In this document: one piece after another, positions 24,419 to 32,957 of the stretch | Position numbering within the stretch: position 1 is the first letter of the stretch | How the letters are laid out: the number at the start of each line of letters is the position of its first letter | NCBI GenBank assembly: GCA_016930275.1 | Contig: JAFGHA010000090.1 | Coordinates: 1 to 33,279 of the forward strand | Reading direction: 5' to 3' | Source of the DNA: Chitinispirillaceae bacterium | GTDB taxonomy: Bacteria > Fibrobacterota > Chitinivibrionia > Chitinivibrionales > Chitinispirillaceae | DNA: 33,279 nucleotides | Notes under the pieces: model-generated | Database searches by the model: none | What the model was told of the DNA's origin: nothing | Seen by the model: the letters and a program-made list of their open reading frames with translations, nothing else | Position numbers and translations under genes: made by a program

Positions 24419-25276
24419 ATGGACAAGACTGTTTTCAAAGTAGCATTCGTCAAAATCGCCGCAGCTCTCTGGTGGTGTACCATTGCAACCACTGCCGCCG
24501 GACTACCGGACTTGCTTGCACCGGGAACGACCTGGGAGTATGCACGTCAGCAGACCTATGGCGGTGGAGTAACTTATAAGACGAACAGCTATCACCGGGT
24601 ACGGGTGGACAGCCGTACGGAAAGGGATGACACTGTTTTCATAACAACGGCGGAGTCCCTTCTGGTAACCACTTCCGACCCGTTTACCGATTCATCAGTA
24701 CAGGCATACGATTCAATTCTGAGTACTTCGGATACGAGCTGGCATTATACCTACGCGATCGTAACCAGAATCAGCGATCGCGGTACCGGCACTACCCTGC
24801 TGCAACTGGATAGCAATTACCTGGTTACCCCCGAAGGCAGGAGGATCTACAACGGTTTTCTGCCGGTCATATTTCCCGGCACGTACTATGGTGACAGTAC
24901 CCAGTTCCCGCTGCTTCTCGATGATGTCGCCTACAGTTTTACAAAGATTCCCGGTTCTGCCATTTATCAACGCATGGTCGGCCTTATCTATTCTTCGCAG
25001 TATTTCTTCACCGCAGGTGGAGGATCGACCTGCAGTATTCTGTCGTACTGTGACTCAACCATTGACCTGACCGAAATCTACAGTCAACTCAACTCCCTGC
25101 AGACTCCGGTAACCCGCGTAAGAGCCGCAGCTCCCCGTATTCACCACACCGCGCATGCCGCCTCACGATACGACTTTCTGGGCCGGAAACTGCCATCGAT
25201 CCGGAAAGGACAAGACCCGGTTCTCCCCGTGATCACCTCTTCGGAACGGCGAATCATTCTGCGTATCCGTCCATAA
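24419..25276 (+). CDS. Secreted protein with a possible C-terminal sorting tail
   Basis: A 285-residue protein with a signal peptide (hydrophobic 9-26, cleavage near AAG). The mature part is beta-rich with many Ser/Thr and no recognised domain. The end, YDFLGRKLPS then RRIILRIRP, resembles the short beta-sandwich tails (YDxxGR ... VxxIR) used for C-terminal sorting in Bacteroidota and Fibrobacterota. ATG 24419 follows AAAGGGG by about eight bases. TATAAT at 24351-24356 is a good -10 for its promoter, but the -35 is weak. Function unknown. Confidence 0.65.
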   Translation: MDKTVFKVAFVKIAAALWWCTIATTAAGLPDLLAPGTTWEYARQQTYGGGVTYKTNSYHRVRVDSRTERDDTVFITTAESLLVTTSDPFTDSSVQAYDSILSTSDTSWHYTYAIVTRISDRGTGTTLLQLDSNYLVTPEGRRIYNGFLPVIFPGTYYGDSTQFPLLLDDVAYSFTKIPGSAIYQRMVGLIYSSQYFFTAGGGSTCSILSYCDSTIDLTEIYSQLNSLQTPVTRVRAAAPRIHHTAHAASRYDFLGRKLPSIRKGQDPVLPVITSSERRIILRIRP

Positions 25277-25398
25277 TCTTCAATCGGGCAACGCTATTCT
25301 ATTTTGTTTGAGAATATCTGCATTGAAGAATCCGAGACGGATGAATGGTATTTTTAATGGTATACATAAGAACAAGGTATATAAGGGGGGGAGAAACC

Positions 25399-26556
25399 AT
25401 GAAAATACGAGCCAGTGTATATACCGTTATTACCGTCTTGTGTTCCCTATCGACCGCTTATGCGCAAATGCAGTACTTCTGGAATAATCCGGCCTCAAAT
25501 CTTCCCGACGGCTGCTCGCACCACACCTATCACAGTGATCTGATGAATACCGATGTAGGGTACAGCATCTACCTTCCGCCGGATTACAACAACGGAAACG
25601 ACCAGTACCCCGTGGTGTATTCGCTGCACGGTATGGGTGGAAACGAAAACTCGAATTGCCAGGCCTATTCCGGTGTTCTCCAGAACGGTATCGGGGCGGA
25701 TGATTTTCCACCGGTCATCGTTGTTTTTGTCAATGGAAGAGGGAACACCTTCTACAGTGACGCGAAAGACGGAAGCGTCAAGTGCGAATCGTCGATAATC
25801 GAAGAACTGATTCCCCATATCGACGTAACCTACCGCACCAGAGACGACTGCACGCAACGTGCGGTCGAGGGTAGTTCCATGGGAGGTTTCGGCGCACTCA
25901 TGCTCGGCTTCAAGCATCCCGACGTATTCGCGAGCATCGGTTCCTACGATGCCGCGCTGGTCAACTGGGATACGCTCAGCGAGCAACAGTTCGACCAGAG
26001 CATTCCCACGCAGATATTCGGCAGCGATGAACAGTATTTCAACGAAAACAGCTACCCGTTCACCTTTGCGCGGCAGAATGAGGAAACCATCAAATCCCTC
26101 GGGATCAAGGTGAGGATGATCACCGGCGACAATGATTTCCAGATGGGTCCGCTCCATAATTACAACCTGGCGATGCGCGATACCCTCAATGCTCTCGGTA
26201 TCGATCTGGAATTCAAAATCATCCCCGGCGGAACGCACGGTCAGGGGATGAACGCAACCACCATCAAGGAGAACCTCATCTTTCATACGGCGAATTTCGC
26301 CACGACAGGAATCCCCCGCGAGTCGGTTCCGGGCGTTCATGTATCAATCAGCAGGAACGACCTTTTCACTGTTTCCACCCTTTCCTCATTCCGCCTTCCG
26401 TTCACACGGAACGGATCGGTCGGCGCGGTCACATTCTATACCGTCAGCGGTAAGCGTCTCGGTGATATGCATCCCGACCGCAACGGATTCATTGACGGAG
26501 CGACGATGCGGAAACGGTTCGGTACCGGAACATGCCTGGTGAAAACGACGCGTTAG
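25399..26556 (+). CDS. Secreted CE1-like esterase
   Basis: A 385-residue alpha/beta-hydrolase of the esterase D/CE1 family. The signal peptide ends at about A22. YPVVYSLHGMGGNEN (70-84) forms the oxyanion region, EGSSMGGFGA (157-166) holds the nucleophile Ser 160, and the later MITGDNDF and GGTHGQG supply the acid and His. CE1 members release ferulic or acetyl groups from xylan, or act on other short esters. The last 60 residues, with VTFYTVSGKRLGD, look like a C-terminal sorting domain. ATG 25399 has a GGGGGAG ribosome site. It fits an organism that degrades plant or microbial polysaccharide. Confidence 0.85.
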   Translation: MKIRASVYTVITVLCSLSTAYAQMQYFWNNPASNLPDGCSHHTYHSDLMNTDVGYSIYLPPDYNNGNDQYPVVYSLHGMGGNENSNCQAYSGVLQNGIGADDFPPVIVVFVNGRGNTFYSDAKDGSVKCESSIIEELIPHIDVTYRTRDDCTQRAVEGSSMGGFGALMLGFKHPDVFASIGSYDAALVNWDTLSEQQFDQSIPTQIFGSDEQYFNENSYPFTFARQNEETIKSLGIKVRMITGDNDFQMGPLHNYNLAMRDTLNALGIDLEFKIIPGGTHGQGMNATTIKENLIFHTANFATTGIPRESVPGVHVSISRNDLFTVSTLSSFRLPFTRNGSVGAVTFYTVSGKRLGDMHPDRNGFIDGATMRKRFGTGTCLVKTTR

Positions 26557-26604
26557 AGAACAGCTCGCATCCGCTGTTGATCGATAGGGGTCCGCTGGCT
26601 GAGC

Positions 26605-26675
26605 GGTAAGGGAGAAACGCTCTCCGCACCGAGCAACGTCGAGATGTGGCTGAAATCTGTACCGAGGCCCAGCCC
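26605..26675 (+). repeat. Interspersed repeat, copy 1
   Basis: This stretch begins GGTAAGGGAGAAACGC and ends near ACCGAGGCCCAGCCC. It aligns along its length with copy 2 at 31431-31514, apart from a 14-base insertion there. It lies in the 354-base gap after the esterase gene. Beyond it the gap contains only a hairpin and a promoter. Confidence 0.7.
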
Positions 26676-26736
26676 GGAAAAAACATGAAATGTGAGATTC
26701 ATCACATCTTTCACCACATAAAAAAAGTATTTTTAC

Positions 26737-26762
26737 TACTGGTTTTTTTGGGGAAACCAGTA
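26737..26762. terminator. Hairpin upstream of the giant surface protein gene
   Basis: TACTGGTTT (26737-26745) pairs with AAACCAGTA (26754-26762) across an 8-base loop. It lies 180 bases after the esterase stop and just before a promoter. It may end read-through transcripts, but has no U tract on the plus strand. Confidence 0.35.
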
Positions 26763-26769
26763 TCAGGGT

Positions 26770-26799
26770 TTGAAAATCCTGAGATTTCACCTATATACT
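26770..26799 (+). promoter_or_regulatory. Sigma-70-like promoter for the giant surface protein gene
   Basis: TTGAAA (26770-26775) and TATACT (26794-26799) are 18 bases apart, about 110 bases before ATG 26911. A strong GGAGG lies six bases before the start codon. Confidence 0.45.
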
Positions 26800-26910
26800 C
26801 GACGATTCAAACATGACAAACCGGCAGATGAACAAAAATCATCACCCCGGAAATAAAAATTACCGACTTCATCTGATATTCCCCATATATACGGGAAATG
26901 GAGGACTTAC

Positions 26911-29900
26911 ATGAACCCCCGATTTATTCAAACGGTACTATTTTGTATCTTGGCCGTTACTCTACTGTGGCTTTTCTGTGCCTTACCATCCAATATGGCA
27001 GACAATCCGAAAAATTCCACTGTTTCCCTGTTTCTTCCGGACAACAACAACACCGTTCAACAGGGAAGTTATAAACAGATCGGGATGCAGATCAAGTATC
27101 CGCAACATATCAATTTTTATCATCTGGTCTCCACTTGCGGCAACTTCGACACCACCATACAGGCGGCGTCATTAGGAATAGAAGATACCGTCTACTTTAA
27201 CCCGCGATTTAAAAATGAAGGTTCCTGTACCTTTCAGGTAACCGCTGAATATATCGACAACACCTATAAAAGTAAAACCGATTCCATTATTATAGTAGTG
27301 CTTCCCGGCGAACCGACGCTCGAATTCAGTGATACCCCGGTCGCATTCACCACGCATACCGGAGCGACCGACACATTACGTTTCGTTATCAATGCATCAC
27401 AAGTGAACAATATCATCTATATGGTAACGTGTAATCCCGAAGCCGATTCCACCGAAGTACACCAAATACTACCGATTGATGATGATACTGTTTTAATCCT
27501 CTTTGATCCGGAAAATGCTGAAATTTATACTGTTACACTCAATGCAACCGCCGGTGATCTCAGCACGAGTGCATCGGTTACCGTTACCGTTCTTGAATCC
27601 CTTGCCCCGAATTCCTCGGAAAACCCGTCGACACTGATTACCGGAACACCGGACACCCTCATCTTCACTCTTACACCGGAACAGGTCGCAGGCGGTGTTG
27701 TGATGCAACTGCTCGATGCACTTGATCTTCCGGCCGAGATTGCCACGATAATCCCGAGTGGTTCAGATTCAATACTCATCGCAGTCAACTCTGCTGCCGA
27801 AGGGACACTCTCTTTTTCCATTGTCACCACCAACGGTGTATTCACCGATACCACCGAGTATACGTTTACCTTTGTTGATCGGAGCAATGCCGTGTGGGTA
27901 ACAACATCAGCCACCATTGATGCACTGGAGGGGCAGCAGTGTTCCGTTGACCTGACGTCCTGGCTGTTCGAAGGTGTTCTTATCGAGACAATCGCTCCGA
28001 CCGCATCTGTCGGCAGTATCACCAGCAGCGGTACATGGCAGTACACACCGCCATGGGGAAGCGAAGCAAGTGTGCCGGTCACGATTACCGGAAAACGCGG
28101 TGAGACTTCACAGGATCTTTCCCTTAAGTTGAGCGTCGCTCCCGGTGATATCGCAGCTCCGGAGATAACCCTGCTTTCACCGGCTGCCGAAAATAAAACC
28201 GTCAGTTCTTCGGAGGTTTCCGTATCGGTCATTGTCAAAGATGCCGAGGCAGGAGTAGACAAGGTAACATTTACGACCGGATCAGGAACGGTTGACGGCA
28301 GTGCGGAAAATGACAGCACATGGACGGCGACGATCACCGGACTCGCTCAGGATACCGCTACCGAAGTGACCATCACCGCGATCGATAAATCAATGAAGAA
28401 GAACAGTGATTCAAAAACAATTACGCTTACCTGGGATCCTACCATGGAAGACGGGGACGCTCCGGTATTCACGCAGGTTGCAGGCCCGGAGAGTGGTGAT
28501 CGGGTTACCGGTGCGACCGGATCAATTACCTATACCATTACAGATGACAGTGGCGTGGATTCGGTCTGGTGGACGTTAAACGATCTGTTTGTGGCTGCGG
28601 TTACCTCTTCGGACAGCAGTTACTCGATCAGCTATGACCTCCCCGATTTCGGAGCAAACACCATTAAACTTTTTGCAAAGGATGGGGCAACCGGCGGTAA
28701 CGAGGGCTCACGGACCATTACCCTCAATTACAATACACCAGTAACGGCAGTAACACCTGCCGCACCGAAGGATGAAGCAACGAATGTACTCCTGACGCCG
28801 TCGTTCTCCTGGACAGGCGGCACCGATGCAGACGGGGATTCGGTGTTCTACAGGGTGCTCTATGGGACATCCGCTACCGATCTCTCACAGGCGACGCCGG
28901 TACTTACCAGTACCAACATAACCCTTACCTCGGAAGAACAGCTCTCACCGACAACGGTTTACCATTGGCAGGTGGTTGCCTGGTCGAAGGAGTTTCCGGA
29001 TACAGTGCGATCCGATACCGTCTCGTTCACCACCCTCGATCCGACTGCCGAAGACGTTACTGGCCCACCTATAACGCAAACGGGCGGTACGTCGGATGGT
29101 GACAGAGTAACATCCCCGACCGGATCGATCACGGTAACCATAGGTAATGATCCGAGCGGAATCGCATCCGTTACGGCGAAACTCAATAGTGGAACGGCAC
29201 AGACTCTCACCGCCGGCACGAACAATACGTACTCATATGAGTATACCTTGAGTTCCTACGGAGAAAACACGGTTACCTTTACCGCGGTAGACGGTTCGGT
29301 AAACAGCAACAGAAGTGAAGAACCGGTTACGTTCAACTACAACACAAAGCCGTCGGCAATTACTCTGACGGAACCGGCAGCGGATGCAAGTGATGTTTCC
29401 GTCTCGCCAACATTCAAATGGACTGGGGGCGATGACTTGGATGAAGACGGTGTCACTTTTACGGTGCACTACGGAACATCACAAACAAACCTGGGCAGTA
29501 CGGCAATCGTCAGCGGAAAGACGGCGACGGTCGGCAGTCCGCTTGCCTACAATCAAACCTACTACTGGCAGGTGACGGGAACCAGTGCTTCGGCTGACTA
29601 TCCCGATGAGGTGGAGTCTTCGGTAGGTTCGTTTACAACGGAAGGAAGCTTCCCGTCAATCTCCGCTCACCCGCAGTCGCAGTCGAGAGAAGAGGGGCAG
29701 AGTGTGACCTTCAGTGTTACCGCTTCCGCAAACGGGTTCGGGACACTTCCCTATCAATGGCGGAAAAACGGAACAACAAATGTCGGTACGGACAGCACGT
29801 CATACACAATTACATCCGTGACAACCGCGATGAGCGGAGATACGTATGATTGTGTGGTGACGAATGATGTGGGGAGTACGACGAGTAATCCGGCGACCTT

Positions 29901-31230
29901 GACGGTGACGGCGATTCCGAGCTTTACGGTGAAGTTTGATATGCATGGCGGGGATGCAATAGATAGCCAGACCGTGTTACGTGACGGGAATGCACAGGAA
30001 CCGCCCACACCACAGAGAACCGGGTATAAATTCAAGGGGTGGTATACGTCGAGCACCTTTGCCTCCGAATTTGATTTCGCGACCCCAATCACCGCCAACC
30101 GGACGATACATGCCTACTGGGTGGCTGTGTATACTGTAACATATCACTCCAACACGGCTGATGGCGGAACCGTGCCAACAGATTCAAAGGAATACGAGAG
30201 CGGTGAACAGGTAACTGTAGCCGGAAATACAGGGAATTTGAATAAAGACGGTTTCGATTTCGCGGGGTGGACGATAAATTCGGGAGGAACAGGTACTGTG
30301 TATAATAATCCGAATACTATCCAAATGGGTTCTGCAGCGATTAATTTTTACGCAAAGTGGGAAATGAACCCACCCACAATCACTACTTCTATTAGTAACA
30401 AAACTTGTCCCGTAAATGATTCGGTAACCTTTACGGTTGGTGCCACCGGAGTAAATTTAAGCTACGTATGGCAGTTGAACGGATCCCCAATCGGTGGTGC
30501 CAACAGAACAAGTTACACAACATCAAAACTGACAAAAAGTGATGCCTCGACTTCAAGGACATATACGTGTATTGTATCGAATACCGCAGGAAGCGATGAT
30601 TGCTCTGCGACGCTTTCGGTGAGTACTGTAAGTGATATTGATAACAATGTATACCATGAGGTGAAAATCGGGACTCAGATCTGGATGATGGAGAACCTGA
30701 AAGTAGTTCGTTTTAGGAATGGCACCTCTATTCCAAATGTCACTTTTAATACTAACTGGTATCAATTAACTTCAGCAGGTTATTGCTGGTATGATAATAA
30801 TTCTTCGTACAAAGAACCATATGGCGCACTATATAATTCTTATGCAGCTTTAAATAGTAACATTGCTCCAGCAGGTTGGCATGTGCCGTCAATCGCAGAG
30901 TGGACTACACTTAGAGAACATTTAGGCGGATGGGATGTAGCCGGGGGAAAACTTAAGGAAACAGGTACAACATACTGGGATTCTCCAAATGCCGGAGCGA
31001 CTAATGAAAGCGGCTTTTCGGCACTTGGAGCCGGTGACCGAGAAACCGATGCTTCATTTGTTAGCATCGGCAATTACGGTAGATGGTGGTCAACTTCGGA
31101 ATATGATGGTTCTTCGCCGTACGAACAAGGCAAAATACAGTATTGCTATCTGTGGAGTTCTAATGCGGATTTCAGCTTCAGCCAGAGCGCAAAAATAAGT
31201 GGGTTTAGTATTCGTTGTGTAAAGGATTGA
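26911..31230 (+). CDS. Giant modular secreted protein (Ig/FN3-like, Listeria-Bacteroides repeats, FISUMP)
   Basis: A 1439-residue exported protein with a signal peptide at about 1-31. Beta-sandwich domains fill residues 35-510. Residues about 517-705 and 717-905 are a tandem duplication of one bacterial Ig-like plus one FN3-like module (SGDRVTGATGSITYTI versus DGDRVTSPTGSITVTI; SWTGGTDADGDSV versus KWTGGDDLDEDGV). An Ig domain follows (about 915-1005), then two Listeria-Bacteroides (Flg_new) repeats (about 1007-1150; GYKFKGWYTS and GFDFAGWTIN), another Ig domain (about 1152-1240) and a C-terminal FISUMP domain (about 1245-1439; IGTQIWMMENLKV, WHVPSIAEWTTL, FSIRCVKD). It is probably a surface adhesin or matrix protein. 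The last 870 bases look richer in A+T than the rest, so this end may have been swapped in. Confidence 0.9.
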   Translation: MNPRFIQTVLFCILAVTLLWLFCALPSNMADNPKNSTVSLFLPDNNNTVQQGSYKQIGMQIKYPQHINFYHLVSTCGNFDTTIQAASLGIEDTVYFNPRFKNEGSCTFQVTAEYIDNTYKSKTDSIIIVVLPGEPTLEFSDTPVAFTTHTGATDTLRFVINASQVNNIIYMVTCNPEADSTEVHQILPIDDDTVLILFDPENAEIYTVTLNATAGDLSTSASVTVTVLESLAPNSSENPSTLITGTPDTLIFTLTPEQVAGGVVMQLLDALDLPAEIATIIPSGSDSILIAVNSAAEGTLSFSIVTTNGVFTDTTEYTFTFVDRSNAVWVTTSATIDALEGQQCSVDLTSWLFEGVLIETIAPTASVGSITSSGTWQYTPPWGSEASVPVTITGKRGETSQDLSLKLSVAPGDIAAPEITLLSPAAENKTVSSSEVSVSVIVKDAEAGVDKVTFTTGSGTVDGSAENDSTWTATITGLAQDTATEVTITAIDKSMKKNSDSKTITLTWDPTMEDGDAPVFTQVAGPESGDRVTGATGSITYTITDDSGVDSVWWTLNDLFVAAVTSSDSSYSISYDLPDFGANTIKLFAKDGATGGNEGSRTITLNYNTPVTAVTPAAPKDEATNVLLTPSFSWTGGTDADGDSVFYRVLYGTSATDLSQATPVLTSTNITLTSEEQLSPTTVYHWQVVAWSKEFPDTVRSDTVSFTTLDPTAEDVTGPPITQTGGTSDGDRVTSPTGSITVTIGNDPSGIASVTAKLNSGTAQTLTAGTNNTYSYEYTLSSYGENTVTFTAVDGSVNSNRSEEPVTFNYNTKPSAITLTEPAADASDVSVSPTFKWTGGDDLDEDGVTFTVHYGTSQTNLGSTAIVSGKTATVGSPLAYNQTYYWQVTGTSASADYPDEVESSVGSFTTEGSFPSISAHPQSQSREEGQSVTFSVTASANGFGTLPYQWRKNGTTNVGTDSTSYTITSVTTAMSGDTYDCVVTNDVGSTTSNPATLTVTAIPSFTVKFDMHGGDAIDSQTVLRDGNAQEPPTPQRTGYKFKGWYTSSTFASEFDFATPITANRTIHAYWVAVYTVTYHSNTADGGTVPTDSKEYESGEQVTVAGNTGNLNKDGFDFAGWTINSGGTGTVYNNPNTIQMGSAAINFYAKWEMNPPTITTSISNKTCPVNDSVTFTVGATGVNLSYVWQLNGSPIGGANRTSYTTSKLTKSDASTSRTYTCIVSNTAGSDDCSATLSVSTVSDIDNNVYHEVKIGTQIWMMENLKVVRFRNGTSIPNVTFNTNWYQLTSAGYCWYDNNSSYKEPYGALYNSYAALNSNIAPAGWHVPSIAEWTTLREHLGGWDVAGGKLKETGTTYWDSPNAGATNESGFSALGAGDRETDASFVSIGNYGRWWSTSEYDGSSPYEQGKIQYCYLWSSNADFSFSQSAKISGFSIRCVKD

Positions 31231-31430
31231 TATTTCAGTAGAACTTATACTCGACACTATTTGTTTACTATTTCACCATATTCCTTTTTAATCTACTCGA
31301 GGTGCGGTAGGTGGGAACCGTTTCGCTATTCGATTAACCAAAGACTGTATTGAGATCAGCCAAATTGATACTCATCTCGATACTGCCGTTTTCTACATTT
31401 TACCTTCTCACTGCCAGCAACTCGATGAAC

Positions 31431-31514
31431 GGTAAGGGAGGAACGCACTCCGCTGGTCGAGCGGTGCACCAAGCAACGTCGAAGTGTGGCCGAAGGTTGT
31501 ATCGAGGCCCCGCC
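31431..31514 (+). repeat. Interspersed repeat, copy 2
   Basis: It begins GGTAAGGGAGGAACGC and ends near ATCGAGGCCCCGCC, and aligns with copy 1 at 26605-26675 in the same orientation. It ends about 20 bases before the GIY-YIG start codon. The rest of the 31231-31534 gap shows nothing recognisable. Confidence 0.7.
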
Positions 31515-31534
31515 ATTTTCAAAGGAAACCCCAA

Positions 31535-31663
31535 ATGCCTTGGATGTACATCCTCGAATGCTGCGATGGTACCTACTATACCGGCAGCACCTGGAATCTC
31601 GAAAAAAGATTGAATGAGCACCAGTACGACATAGGAGTAGCCCTGAGCATTTATGATTACTGA
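31535..31663 (+). pseudogene. GIY-YIG endonuclease, N-terminal half
   Basis: The frame reads MPWMYILECCDGTYYTGSTW then NLEKRLNEHQ, the exact start of the small single-domain GIY-YIG nuclease family (usually 80-100 residues). The YIL and YTG strands, and the Arg of EKRL, are present. After EHQ the sequence no longer fits and stops at 31663. The C-terminal half lies at 32809-32956, so the gene is split by about 1.15 kb. AAAGGAAA precedes the ATG. Confidence 0.85.
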
Positions 31664-31727
31664 ATATTTCTTTGGGAAAGATGAAGTGAGAACATCTTCA
31701 CTTTAGAGCTACTGACCTCTCCCCTTG

Positions 31728-31749
31728 CCCCTCCCCTATCAGGGAGGGG
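31728..31749. repeat. CCCCTCCC/GGGAGGGG palindrome beside the DUF559 remnant
   Basis: CCCCTCCC (31728-31735) pairs with GGGAGGGG (31742-31749) across a 6-base loop. C-rich palindromes of this kind often flank DUF559 genes in other genomes. It is also placed where a terminator for the remnant would be. Confidence 0.55.
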
Positions 31750-31759
31750 AATGTAAATT

Positions 31760-31960
31760 TTATATGGTAGCAATACGTTGTTCAACGATTGCTCTGATTG
31801 TATTGATACAGTTCGTTGTATTGTAAAGCACGTCGTTATTCCTGAATCGCAGTTCTTTCAATCCCCGTGCTTCAAAAACGGCTCTGCGTCGGGCATCCTG
31901 TACCAGTTGCTCCATAACATGATACACTCCCGTGTACACCCGAAACACTTCTTCAAACAA
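31760..31960 (-). pseudogene. DUF559 (Vsr-like) endonuclease remnant
   Basis: The minus-strand frame contains EQLVQDARRRAVFEARGL then KELRFRNNDVLYNT and INTIRAIVEQ. This matches the C-terminal third of DUF559 nucleases (DARRDxxLEARGLKVLRFxNxEVL ... in consensus form). The first two thirds, including the DF and ELDG catalytic parts, are absent or unreadable upstream. It is a decayed fragment inside the insertion that splits the GIY-YIG gene. Confidence 0.7.
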
Positions 31961-32147
31961 AAGGCCGGGTACCGGTATTCCGGCAGAAAAAAACTTTCGC
32001 CGCCAAGTTGGCCCCCTCCGGCAATTCGCGCCATCGCCCCGGCTTTACTGAAAAGACTCCCCGCACTGTTACGATAGTGACTTAAGGGTCGTTTACGATT
32101 ATGTTCGCCGTGCGGATTTAAGCAGTAAAATTTTCTAAGTAGCGTGA

Positions 32148-32459
32148 TCAGGCGGCTTTTCGATTAGCCACGAGCGGATGAACTTCCTTTTCTATTTTAC
32201 TTTCAGATTTTTCCTTCTCGTTTTCCAGATCAAAGTGCGTCTGGAGATTGAGCCAGAATAGAGCACTGGTGCCGAAATATTTTGATAATCTCAGTGCTGT
32301 ATCTGCGGTAATGGCCCTTTTACCATGAACTATTTCATTTATCCTTCTGGGAGGCACCTTAATATCTTTTGCCACTCTGTACTGACTCAGTTCCAGAGGT
32401 TTCATGAAATCTTCGGTGAGGATTTCTCCCGGATGAATGTTCGGCAGTTTCTTTTTCAT
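32148..32459 (-). CDS. higA: HigA-type antitoxin
   Basis: A 103-residue XRE-family antitoxin. IHPGEILTEDFMKPLELSQY (8-27) is the standard HigA/VapI start; the helix-turn-helix covers about 25-75 (RRINEIVHGKRAITADTALR, then LFWLNLQ). AGGAGT is the ribosome site, and the gene lies 9 bases after the end of the toxin gene. It would neutralise HigB and repress the operon. It is intact although the toxin is broken. Confidence 0.92.
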   Translation of the reverse strand: MKKKLPNIHPGEILTEDFMKPLELSQYRVAKDIKVPPRRINEIVHGKRAITADTALRLSKYFGTSALFWLNLQTHFDLENEKEKSESKIEKEVHPLVANRKAA

Positions 32460-32468
32460 TATTTACTC

Positions 32469-32750
32469 CTAATGATAATCAACGATTTCAACGTCGTGTG
32501 CCTGATTGTTTTCCCACCTGAAACAGATGCGTTATTGCCGATTGATTCTGATGGAATGTTGTCCCTTTCGATCTCCTTTAAGTAACTCCAACTGATTATT
32601 CGGAGGAATTTTCAGATCGTTTATTCCCGCAGCGGCATCAATCTGCCACAACTTTCGGACCGCTGTCTTCTGAATGGATATCGGTATTTTCCGGGAATAC
32701 TGACGATTGAATATTTTCTCCGTTTCCTTGCAGCGAAATGAGACGATCAT
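32469..32750 (-). pseudogene. higB: HigB-type toxin with a premature stop
   Basis: From ATG 32750 the frame matches HigB throughout: FRCKETEKIFNRQYSRKIP, then PPNNQLELLKGDRKGQHSIR and INRQ. It then hits TAA (32532-32534), where the family has Trp (QWRICF). Straight after the stop, in the same frame, RICFRWENNQAHDVEIVDYH continues to the true stop at 32469. The lost 17-residue tail includes the final DYH, which in studied HigB proteins is part of the RNase site. The toxin is therefore probably inactive. The Trp codon TGG needs two changes to give TAA, so this is not a single sequencing error. Confidence 0.85.
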
Positions 32751-32771
32751 ATAGTAAATATAACAAAATCG

Positions 32772-32799
32772 GTTATTAACGCCAAGCGTTATTAGCGCC
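32772..32799. promoter_or_regulatory. Likely HigA operator: direct repeat plus inverted repeat
   Basis: GTTATTAACGCC (32772-32783) and GTTATTAGCGCC (32788-32799) are direct repeats 16 bases apart with one mismatch. Between and across them, TAACGC (32777-32782) and GCGTTA (32786-32791) form an inverted repeat. The site is 22-49 bases upstream of the toxin start, as expected for autoregulation. Confidence 0.5.
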
Positions 32800-32808
32800 A
32801 TATGTTAT

Positions 32809-32956
32809 CAGCTGGTCTTCGGAAGAATTATGCGGAATCGACAAGGCGTTTTACCGGGAAAAGCAGATCCAGAACTGGAGTCACACCAAGAAGAAGGCTT
32901 TGGTGGAAGGTGACGGCGGTACCCTGAAACGGAGTGCGAAGAAAAACTTTAAATGA
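32809..32956 (+). pseudogene. GIY-YIG endonuclease, C-terminal half
   Basis: After a QLVF start in one frame, the next frame reads SSEELCGIDKAFYREKQIQN, then WSHTKKKALVEGDG and LKRSAKKNFK with a stop at 32954-32956. This is the expected end of the nuclease begun at 31535 (the IDxAFYREKQ-x-x-W block is diagnostic). A one-base shift near 32818-32821 separates QLVF from the rest. The gene is therefore split by an insertion and also frameshifted. Confidence 0.82.
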
Positions 32957-32957
32957 T

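Noticed and set aside
27525..28337. Minus-strand frame of 270 codons in the giant gene
   Set aside because: Low-complexity Ser/Thr/Val reading opposite a real repeat protein.
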